NCBI RefSeq assembly: GCF_029931775.1
Contig: NC_079325.1
Coordinates: 21,495,461-21,559,460 of the forward strand
Source of the DNA: Euleptes europaea
Lineage: Eukaryota > Chordata > Lepidosauria > Squamata > Sphaerodactylidae
DNA length: 64,000 bases
Direction of reading: 5' to 3'
Position 1 is the first letter of the stretch; every line of letters starts with the position of its first letter. Positions 50,079 through 62,000 of the stretch are shown in pieces. The translations under genes were made by a program, and so were the position numbers. A model generated the notes under the pieces. It searched no databases and was not told where the DNA came from. It was given only the letters and a program-made list of their open reading frames with translations.

Positions 50079-53000
50079 CTTTAAGGAGGAAGAATAAAAG
50101 TGGTTAGTCATTTTGGTAGCGAGAGAAGTCACAAATATATACCCAAAGTATCAGATGTAAGGTGTTCAGAGGCCTTTGCTTTCAGGGACTGCTAAAAAAA
50201 CCCTCCAAGGTGTGTTTATTGCACAAAGAAATTCCTCTGTCAGAGGAGGTGAGCCTTGTTAAAGATTCACGAATAACAGGAATTTCAGGATTTCAGTAAG
50301 TACTTTATGAGGGGCACAAGGATTTGGTATGTCTGCCTCTGTTGTCTGACTGGAAGCACTATTTCAACAACAAAGTGTTTCATATCAAAGGTCTAAGGAA
50401 AAGATGGCAAATTCTGAACCTGTCAAAATCACATTTACACCCCAACACAACAGACTAAATAATCCTCAGAATCAGCCAGAGGGAGGACAGTAAGACAAGA
50501 ACGTTCAATACCATGACCTACAGAAAGCTAAAAAATTGAACTGAGTCACACCTGTTTATTAGTGTGTCCCTTTGCTGTATGCCTAAATCAAGCCTCAAGT
50601 TAACAGAATACTTTCATGTCCTTTTACACCCGCCCAAGTTTCAGGTGATACAGTCAGGAAGCTAAGACATGACTATATATCAGCCATCTTTTTAAAATAC
50701 GATTTTCCTACTTGCCATTATTAATAGTATATACAGCTGAAGACAGAAAATGGCTTATTTGGCTTAAAATGCACTATGCCTTAAGTACCTTTAGATTGGT
50801 TTCATTTTGGTTATCCAGGATTTTTGTGGTGATGTTCAAGGTTTTTGCAGGTGGTTTATTTGATGTAGTATTCATTGGCTTCACAGGATGAAGTCTGAAA
50901 GAGAGACCCAGTTATTTTAGGCAACTATTTAATACTATACCAATGCATAATCAAACACCTTTGACCCCAAAAGAAGAACTATACATATGAATGTTTTTTT
51001 TAAGTCACTGAAGTAACTTTTCTTCACACACACACACGTATTCTTTCATTGCAAGGTTACATTTCATAGCTACTGCTAGACTTTGAGGCCGACATGTTGC
51101 CATCTTTTTGAAACCGTTCTACACTTTTTTACAAGGTATTTTAAGGGATCTCCAAAAGAAATCTTCAGTTTTGTGTTTAATAGAATTAGCTATGGACAGT
51201 TATTGCATCTTTATCACACCCATCCTCCAAGGAGCTCATGACAGCCCACACCTCCCCATTTTATCCTCACAACAACCCTGTGAGGTAGGTTAGGCTTAGG
51301 GAAAGAGTGACTAGCTCAAGGCCTTTGCATTCAATAGGTTTCTCACACGTAAGTTCTTCAATGAAGGTTAAAGTCACAGGTTTATCTTAGCACATAATGT
51401 TCTCACTTCATCGGTACCTGTAAACAACTTCAGGTACAGAGATATCCAACTTACAAGCAATATGCCACAAGGAACTATACAGCTCAGTTACGACTTGCAG
51501 TTGCGAGCTTTCCCAAAAACAATCAACCATATACTTTACCGCTGAAACCTCTAATTTTGGCAAAGTAACGAAACAAAAAGCCAGCATTTTAATAAATCAA
51601 AGCCACATTTGGCACTCAGTCTGTCTATGTAAGACCCCGACTCGTCTCACCTGAGCTTAGCAGGCACAGTTCCACCACTCTGCTGAGTTTGACTGGAATG
51701 TGTTTCAGAGGGTGAAACCCATGCCTGAAGCAGCTTCTTCTTGTCAGACCTGTCCACTTTGACATCCATGCCCTCCGTTGCAGATTTTTTCGGAGATTCT
51801 GCCTTATTAGAGCTGAGAATATCAGATTGGAAAGAACGAGCAGAGTAAGGCTGAGAAGAACTGGACAGAGAGGCAACAGACTTATCAGAGAATTCAGGAC
51901 AATAACCCATTCTGCTTTCCTTCAAACTGCCATCCTTCTGTTCTGACCCCTTTATGCTCTCATTTCCATTCTCAAGTACTACTGCCGAAGGACAGGCTGA
52001 CGACTTGTTCCATTTAAAATAGTCATCAAAACCAGTCTTTTTCACAAGTGGTGATATAGCCTGTCTCTCACCAGTAGCCTTTTTGTCTGAGGTTTGCTCC
52101 CTTTCCTTAATGGAAGACTGTAACTGTGAAGAACCATCCCTGGTGCTGGACAGGTCATCACACACTGCCCTCTTTTCATGGTCTTTTTGGATGTCACTTA
52201 GCTGCTCATCATCAGATCCTACTTCAGGAATAACCGGAAGGGCAGCTGGTTTTAGGTGCAATTCTCCAGCAGCTAAAGTGTCCAGCTGTTTGCCTGTGGG
52301 AGTGTCAGAGTGATTTGTATTAATACTCTGAGAAAGTTCGTCATCTCTCTCAGGATTAAGTGTAGTTGCAACAAAGTTAACAGCTGTTGGGTTTTCACTG
52401 GAGAGTAGAGAAGTGTCTGCGTGCAACTGTGACTCTGAAGAACTCATCATATCTTTTAGCTTTGGTTCAGGCAGAGAAAAAGGCTCCTTTTTTAACTTTA
52501 GAACACTTCTTGGGGCTGGCTGTGGCGGCGGTTCAGAAGAAGTACTACTACTCAGTGCTGTCCTCGACATGTCTGTTTCCTTAGGTAACAGTCCAAGGAC
52601 CCTTGGGATTGGTACTGGTGGCTCTCTTTTAACTGAAGGGCTGATTTCATCCTCTCTTTCGAAGGGGCTCCTACTGTTATGAACTGCCGTGATGCTTCCA
52701 TCATCAGGCCCAGATGAAGAGCAATCCTCTATATTCAGTTCACATCTTTCTGTCCCTTCCCTTCCAGCGAGATCTACTGTATTCTCACTTTCCCCATGAG
52801 GCCAGCTCTCAGCCGAATCTTCATCTGAAACCTCATCACCACTATTTACTCTATCGTTGGCTCTCGGGTCATCAACAGCAAAGGTCACAGACTTCTTCGT
52901 GCTGCCACTGTTCTCTTTAAATGGTGCCACCACTTGCACTTCCTTGTCATCTCGTTGTGACTTTAGGATCCGCCCAATCTGGTCATAAAAACGTACAGGC

Positions 53001-56000
53001 TGACGTCCAGAAAGAGACCCAGAGACAGCCCCCACGGGGTCCGCCTGACCTTCACTCTGAGGCTTCTCTGAAGGCACAATGGGAAGGAGCTCCGGACTAG
53101 CAAAGCTGTCTGATGAAGTGTCAGGCTCTTGGTCAGAAGCAGTAGAAGGAAAGGCAACAGATGTGGGAGGGCTGTTAATACTTTCAGAACCCTTTTCCAG
53201 TGTAGATACTAAAGGATCTTCCTGGACAGGATTTGGAGGAGGATGGGAGAGATACACGGGAGATTTAGTCAAGTTTTCAGGATTCTCGGGCTGAGATTCC
53301 TGCCTCCAATTAGAAGCAAAAGGATTGTTCTCACTGCCAGCAACTGGAGCAGGCTGGGAGAAAGGAGCAGCTGTAACGCGTTCTGGATCATCTTCTTTGG
53401 ATTCCTGTCCCCATTTAGGAGTGAAAGGGTTATTGCCCTGCTGTGCAGAAAGTTTTAATAAAGGACTAGCAGAAGTATTGGAGGCCTCACTTTTCCATTC
53501 TGGACCAAGTTTAGAGCTAAAAGGGTTGTTGTCATTGGTAGAAGGATGGGAAAGACAGAACGGAGAAAGAGTGGGAGGTACAGAAAAAGTAGAAATGGCT
53601 TTGGTTTCATCCTCTGAAGACACGCCCAGTCTGCAGAAAAGCACAAAATAAAACCTGCATGTCAGTTGCAGATGCAACATGAGACAAGCAGAAACATTCT
53701 GTAGACAGGTTTCATAAAGCTGCTGCGTGTTAAAAACATACAGCAGAGATCAAAGGCCTTTAAGCCAACCAAATTAACTTGCATGTCATCATGTTCCTTA
53801 AACATCAGAAATCTGAAGGCCAGCACCATGTTCCATGAAAAAACAAAGTTTTCCACATTTAAAAAACAAAGTTTTCCAAGGCAACAAGGTCTATTTGCAA
53901 TGAAACACACGGTAAATTCTTTTCAGTCAAATTCCATAACAGGTTGCATTAGTATACAAGTCATTTAAACATTTAAAAAGCACCCAAAATGCAAGGGCTG
54001 CAGACAGGAAAATGCAGAAGTATGTCTGTTATGTGGCTCCAATAAAATAAAGTTTTGTCCAAAAGAAGTCATTCACCAAGCCACAATATCATGCTTAGCT
54101 GTAAAGTCTGAGCAAAAGGAAAGGTTGCGGATTTCTGCAGAAACTGGAGAGTAGAAGTTATTTCATTCCAGTTTCAAATCTTTGTTAGGCTGCAAAGGAG
54201 GAAGAATTAGTTTGAGACGATAGGACAGCAAGGAGTCATTTTTGTACAACTCTTTTACACACAGAATGAAGCTAAGCCCCCGTTAGCATTCACAGCATGG
54301 ATACAGACACATTAGATATAGAAACTTGAGGGAAATAAACAATGGAGGCTCTTCAAAGACTTAATATGCAACATACAACAATGCAAATAGTTCAGAGGGC
54401 GGGAGGACAACAGCACATTGACTCACTTGCCCGAATCTTTTTCCATTCCACCCCAATGTTCCTCCCCTTCCTACTTCCAGAACACAGGAAGGAAGGGAGG
54501 GAGCTGTCATACCCTTCCACGCATCCCTCACTCCACTCCCTTAATTCCTGTAGCACAGGGAAGAAACAGATAAGTGCTATTTGTCTTGCACTGTTTCTCC
54601 ACCGCACAGTGCCTACAATTATTACCTTTCGCCTTCCCAAATGTGGAAATCAAAGCCAAGTCTGTGAAGGCAGAAGAACCTCAGCCAATGCACTCGCTGG
54701 CAAACAGACCAGTAGACTGGCTGGAATGGCAACCTATTTCTTTTGCACCTTATCCCCAGCTGAGGGAAAGGAACAAAAACAAAACGTAGCCTAACTGAAT
54801 TTGCCCAGCCAGACTAACAGAATAGAGATAGGGCCTCTGCCTCTATGTGCTCAGGAGAGAAATGGACAGAAACCTAAAAAAGCAAATGTCAGTCCAGCTA
54901 GCTAAAGTACATAATTCCCTCGTTATAAAACTAAACTCCATTTTGGAGACAGATTGTAGGACTTTATTCCACTCTCTGCCATCCAGGAAAGGGGGACCAA
55001 CATGCTGCCGTTAAACCCGAGAATACAGAGGCGGTACGTGTAACTATTCATTTCTCCTTTCCAGAAAGACATGGGAAGAGATGCCCTCCCCCACAAGGCA
55101 TGCAGGATTACCAGACAGCACAAAATCTATTTCTATGTCACCTGTAGGCTCTTCTTATGTGCCTCCATTAAAACACAACTCTTAATCACCTTAATTGCCA
55201 TCTTTCATACATGATAGTGTCAGAACACTAACCTGGGTTTGATGGGTTTGGCCTGGGATGGTTTCACAGACGCTGCACTTTTTTCTGGTTTCTCTTCTTC
55301 GATGTTTTCCGTAAAAGGATTGAGGGATGCCTTTGGAGCAGGGGCATTTGTAGATTTTCTCTTATCTGGGCCTTGGTCTCTTCTGCAATCCACAGGGACT
55401 TCAAAGGGGTTTGTCTCTTTTCCTGCCAATTCTCTCTCATTACGTTTCACTTCCTTTCCCTTCACAGAAATCTCAGAACTATTTTCAGCTTCTTTTTTTC
55501 CTGTTACAAGGGATAGCAAGGAAGACTTGAAGTTCTCCTGCTTTTTGATCTCTTTAGTTATACTTTCTTTTGAAGTGTCTGAAATCACAGGAGTGCTACT
55601 TTCTAGCAAGTCCCCACCACTAAGCAGTTTGTATGATGGCAGACTCATGGCTTTAAAGGACTCCAGTGAGGCAGACTCAGGCACTCCGCTGTCCAGAGAC
55701 AGTCTTCCAGTCATTTCAGGGTCTTTACTGGGAATGGAAGTCAAGTTCTCTTGAGATGAAAAGAGATGCTTTCGTCGGGATGTCTGAGGGGAAGGGAAAG
55801 GGGAAGATGGAGTGTTCTCTCTTGGAATAGTGTCACTCTTTGGTTCACACTCTTCCCCATAAACATGGCTGCCATTGATACATACATTGGAACGGGAAAC
55901 TGGGTCATTTTTGGACTTCAGACCACCAAATAAAGAATGCCCATCTTTCTTGGCGCTGCTGGAAGCAATTGTGTTCAACTGCTTGGAATCTGCACTGCCT

Positions 56001-59000
56001 GTTCTCTTATGAGATCTTCCAGAAGGAGGATAAAGAAAGTTATCTTCAGCTTTGTTTGCAGGGGGTTCTGAAAAGATAAAATGAACATATTATCAGAATT
56101 ATGAAGCACTCTTGAAAATGTTTGCATATCCAGATCAGCTGATGGCTCTTGGCAACCATAGCATACCAAGTGCAGAGTACTAGTTTTAAATAGACAAGTC
56201 TAGGAATTAACAGGAGCCCCGTGGTGCAGAGTGGTAAGCTGAAGTACTGCAGTACAAGTTCTGCTCACGACCTGAGTTCGATCCCGACAGAAGTCGGTTT
56301 CAGGTAGCCGGCTCAAGGTTGACTCAGCCTTCCATCCTTCCGAGGTCAGTAAAATGAGTACCCAGCTTGCTGGGGGTAAAGGGAAGATGACTAGGGAAGG
56401 CACTAGCAAACCACCCCATAAACAAAGTCTGCCTAGTAAACGTCGGGATGTGACGTCACCCCAGGAATGACCCGGTGCTTGCACAGGGGACCTTTACCTT
56501 TAGGAATTAACACCCATAAACTTACAAAGATGCACTCATTTATTTACAGTATTATAATCTGCAAAGCTCTCAAGCAGTGGTCTCCAAGAACAAGTAAATA
56601 CAAAAGGCCCAGTTGCAGCAAGTGTAAAGAAAAAATATTCTACACTATATTTCATGCCAACTTGGAAATCAGGCTTTTTTCTTATGAAAAGAATACTTAC
56701 TCTCTGAGACTGGAGTTAAAGTGTCATCATCTTCATCGTCGTCGTCCCACTGTGACTTAAAGTCACTTGGTCTAAGCCTAACTCTCTCTGAAACTGGTTG
56801 GAGAGAAGGTAGCACAGACATGGACTGAGAGATGTTGCTTTTCTGCAAGCCTGGTTTGGAAAACAGTGTCTTGAATTTTGACTTTTTCTTTTCTTTCTCT
56901 TTCTCATTTGACTCTTCGTCACTGCCAGCGAGCGAGTGAGTTATGCTAGGAACAATCGCTGAAGCTGTGTCTGGCAATCCATTTCCCCGTTTCCCCTTCA
57001 GTTTATCTTTCAGCTTGCCAAATGGACTCCGGGACTTATCTTTCATGGACAGGTCAAACATGCTGGCTGTCATGTTGCTCCTCATGAACTGGATGTCCAC
57101 CTCTATCTCGCCCCTCTCTTTTTCTTTTTTCCCCGGTTTGGAGTGAAGCTTATACCATCTGTTGAAATAAAACAAGGAAGCATCAGTAATAAGGACTTAA
57201 AACTATGATAGGAGTAGTGCGCAGCAGACAGCTTTTTGTTCAAGAATGAAAAAGGAGATTCTTAAGAGAGAAGTGCAACATCTGCAGTTTGAGATTTGAC
57301 GTCACAACGTGGCATAGTGAGGACCACTGCCAATAGCTAACAGTACATATAATATTGGGACATCAAGGCAGCAGAATAAAAAGCTATTTGGCACGAAGTA
57401 TATATTAAAGAACAGACTGTTAGAGCCTTCAATGGATGCCATCTTAGTTTGTCTAACCTTTTTGCTCCCTCAAGATAACTGGTGGAGGATAGTCTTGAAA
57501 AGAGCTGGATACAGTAGAAGGAATAGGAGAACTAGAAAGAGAGAAAAGGACAGAGTTATTTACAAGAAATTTTAGAATAGAAGGGAAAATAAATATATGC
57601 AGCTTCTTTCAAAGCATGAATTATTATTAGATTTTCAGAAAGTTGCATGCCAGAGGCAACTCAGAAAAAAAACAGAACTAGTAACAAAGAGATAACAATT
57701 TCTACAAATTCTTACATCGACTATCTTATGCTCATAACTTGGCCTCATTTACACAAACAGAAGGTAAGTAATTAAAAATGCTTCTGTATTTTGCCACTGG
57801 TGGATGCCGTTGGGGGATTGTATGGTTGAATGGGAAAAAGTTCCTTAATATAAAAAACAGCATATCAAAGAAAAAGCTACCCTATATATACAATAACTCT
57901 GCACAAAACTATGAAACAATCTTTTAAAATTCTTTCACTGAAGAATATTGGCCAGCGTGTGTGTTGTGGTTAAGAGCAACAGACTCTAATCTGGAGAACC
58001 AGGTTTGATTCCCCACTCCTCCACATGAGCGGCAGACTCTAATCTGGTGAACCGGGTTGGTTTCCCCACTCCTATGCATAAAGCCTGCTGGGTGGCCCTA
58101 GGCTAGTCACAGTTCTCTCTGAACTCTCTCAGCCCCACCTACCTCACCAGGTGTCTGTTGTGGGGAGAGGAAGGGAAGGCAATTGTAAGCTGGTTTGAGA
58201 CTTCTTAAAGGTATAGAAATTTGGGGTATAAAAACCAACTCTTCTTCTTAGCCTAATACTACAGCTTGAGATAAGATTAGTACCTTTAACACAAGCCAGT
58301 TTAATGTAAAATTACACAACTGCACTCAAAGACAACCTGTACTTTCATATTTTAGCAACTGCATCAACAAAAGGACATAACAGAAACAAAAGTATATTGT
58401 CCATACTACATCAAAGAATATGTCAAAAAAGAGCAATGGAATCAACCACTGCAGGCAAACAACTACCCTGGATATTCTAGGGCCTGTCTCACACAATATA
58501 TACCACTGTTAAATAGATGACAAAAATCTTTCACCAAATACTTAACAGGCAAAATTCACAGATTGTTTGAAAGGTGATATTGTACACTTTCAGGAGAAGA
58601 GAGCCACACTAAAAATAATAATAAAATAAAATAAAAGAACCAAAACCCAAAAAGAACAATCTGAAATCTCTCATAAATTCTATTAGTGTGCTTTGGCCTT
58701 ACAATCATACAGGCAAATGAAACGGGACAGTATATACTCTGCTAACTGCAAACACTTGCTTGACCGTCAATAAGAAGTCAATTGTTACCGCACTAGGTAT
58801 TCCCAGCAATGTATTAAGTTTGAAAATGTTATAAAAAATACTGCTCTCACTTTCTATGTATTCCCACCGATGTATTAAGAGTTTGAAACTGTTATAAAAA
58901 ATACTGTTCGCACTTTGTTTGGCCCCTTTAGCTGTGAAGACGTCTTCCAACCATTTTTTAGCCGTGGCATCCAAAAAGTCTTTTAAAGCGGTTTTTTATA

Positions 59001-62000
59001 ACATTTCCAAACTCTTGACACATCGCTGGGAATACCTAGTGCAGTAACAGCCAATGCTACCCCTGCCCAAAGAAGGATTAATGCATAGCATCCATTCTAA
59101 TAACACTGACAAGAAGCATTCAACCATGAGTAGAACATGTTATTTGTATTTACAGTTGAATCTAATGGTGCTTCAGCGGTTAAGTCTTTAAAAAGATGGA
59201 CGGCAATAGAGCAACACCCTAACAGATCACCTGAAAGAACCGACTACAGTTGAGGCATTGTAGGAGCTAAGAGTGTGGTGTGTGTGTGAAGTGCCATCAA
59301 GTCACAGCCAATTTATGGCAACCTTGTAGGGTTTTCAAGGCAAGTGAGTAACAGAGGTAGTTTTCCATTGTCTTTCTCTGCACAACAACCCTGGCATTAA
59401 TTGATGGTCTCCCATTCAATTACTAACCAGGGCTGACCCTTCTTAGCTTCTGAGAGCCAGGCTAGCCTGGGCCATCCAGAGGCAGAGCTACAAATCCCTG
59501 ATTTTAATCTAGCCTCTAACAAGAATTTACTTGTTGGTCCTGATCAAGCCATACTTTGCTTTAGCCCCTCTGTGTAATATGGGAATAATAGTGATGATTA
59601 CAACAAAATATTTTAAGCGCTTGGCATGCTCTAAAGTGTTATATAAATGCTCAGTGTGTTTATCTTTTACTGGTTTTTAAACTAGTAAATGTAATTACTA
59701 TCATTAAAATTACACCGCTTCAAACCAAGGCTCTTGAAAATGGTTGAAGCGTAATGGAATTCTTGATAGCTAGGAAATTCCACATTTGCAGATGCATGAA
59801 TATATGTGTATACTTGGCCATCGTACTAAATCCTTGTGCAAACTTAACTTTTTTCTAAGTATCTGCTGAGCAAGTAGGTCGAGCTCATTGAACACAGCGT
59901 ACTCTAGTAGTTTACAGCACAAGCTATGGTCTCAGAAGACCCAGTTCAAATCTCAGATTAACTATAAACTCATGAGGCAAACTCTTTTCTCTCCCTCTTG
60001 CTCATTTTGCCCTATTTAGCAGAATCATTTTCTGGTGCCATCGGAAGCTCTCACACTTTCCACGTCCTGCCTCAAAGCGGTAAGATTTTGCAAGGCTTTT
60101 AAGTCACAAAGCACCCTCTATATGAAAAGGGCTATTTATAAACTTGTCTGGAAGTATGAACAAGGTTACATATTCCATAACCTCACATTTTATTTATTTG
60201 TTTATTTGGGATTTCTATCCCACCCTCAATCCCCGGCCAAGGCTGGGCTCATTGCCTTACCTAAGGGGCACACCCAACTTGTTATACAAAAAGTCAAGAG
60301 CGCGTTCACCTTTAAGATTAGAAAGGCACATCTACTGAAACACCGTACTGCAGAAGTGACTCAGTAAGTTGATTTGCCAGAAGTTAAGCTTAACGTAACA
60401 CTCATCTGTTTAAAAAAAACCCCACAGGATCTATAAACATTGGCCAGGCCACTCAACTAGGGTGGTAGCCTCAAATAGGTGCCCTAAACATACTCATCAG
60501 TTTAGATGTACTTTGAGCATGATGTGTATGTGACATGCTCTTTAGCTTCAGCCGCAACTTAATACCTTTCTTACCCAAGAGAGGAAGTTCCAAGTGCTAC
60601 TTATTGTGGCCCTCCTACTTCACTTCAAAACAGTAATCTAGAGCCCATATCCACCCCCACCACATACCATCTGGCAACCAGGAAGTATTTTAATAGCCCA
60701 AACTAGCCCCGGCTCTATCCATAGCATTCAGAGTTCTCTGCAGGCTCTGCGCCCATCCCCACCCCGAAATTTTGCCTTAATTTAATTCCTTTCCCTCAGA
60801 TCCTAGTTTCAATTGCACTGTGGTTTATGTAGAAGGGATTTCTAAATACATAAAACAGCCACCACCTATAATACACACAACAGTTTCTGCAAACTAGCTT
60901 TAAGTACGAATTAGAGGGAAGGGCCCTTTTGGGACGATCTTTCCATCACTGTTCAGGTTTCAAATTAAAAACAACTGAAATGCAGCCTCAGCGCAACACA
61001 CATAACTATTTGTCTTTCATGTCATATTTCTCTTCCTTCCTCAAAACACTTCCCCCAAATGCACTTTTCCTGTGAAGCCACTGACACTGCCCATTAACCC
61101 TCTTTGTTTACTTAAAAGGACTGAATGCGAAGTCCCAATTCCACCTTTGACTAGCCCAAGATCACCTAGTGAGCTTCATGTCAGAGTGGGGACCTACTGG
61201 TGACTCTCCCCGTTTTATCCTCATGACAAATCTGTAAGATAGGTCAGCCTGACAGGGTACAGCCAGCCCGAAGTCACGCAGTGAGTTCCCGTGGCCAAAA
61301 GGGGGCTTGAACCCGAGTCTCCCAGCACCTAGTCCAACACGCCAAACACTACATTAAAAAAGCCCTGCTGGATCAGACCAAGGCCCATCAAGTCCAGCAG
61401 TCTGTTCACACAGTGGCCAACCAGGTTACTCTAGGAAGCCCACAAACAAGACCACTGCAGCAGCATTATCCTGCCTGTGTTCCACAACACCTAATATAAT
61501 AGGCATGCTCCTCTGCTCCTGGAGAGAACGGGCATGCATCATGACTAGTATTCATTTTGACTAGTAGCCATGGATAGCCCTATCAACCATGAACATGTCC
61601 ACTCCCCTGTTAAAGCTTTCCAAGTTGGCAGCCATCACCATATCCTAGGGCAGGGAGTTCCACAATTTAACTATGGATACATCTCCTGACTCCATCAGCC
61701 ATGGGGGAGGAAGGCAATTATTCCAGGCAATAGGATCAGATGTTAAAGGAAGCACTTGAACTGTCTTCGTAATCATAAGGACATAAAAAAAGCCCTGCTG
61801 GAGCAGACCAAGGTCCATCAAGTTCAGCAGTCTGCTCACACAGTGGCCAACCAGGTGCCTCTAGGAAGCCCACAAACAAGACGACCGCAGCAGCACTGTC
61901 CTGCCTGTGTTCCAAAGCACCTAATATGATAGGCATGCTCCTCTGATCCTTGAGAGAATAGGTATGTATCATGACTGGCGTTGGAGGAGAGTGTTACGGA

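Noticed and set aside
54342-54794. 150-codon plus-strand frame in RAB11FIP1 intron 3
   Set aside because: No recognisable domain and no splice or promoter context.
59400-59475. 5S rRNA gene
   Set aside because: Only the internal promoter segment is similar, with many differences; it is the head of a SINE.
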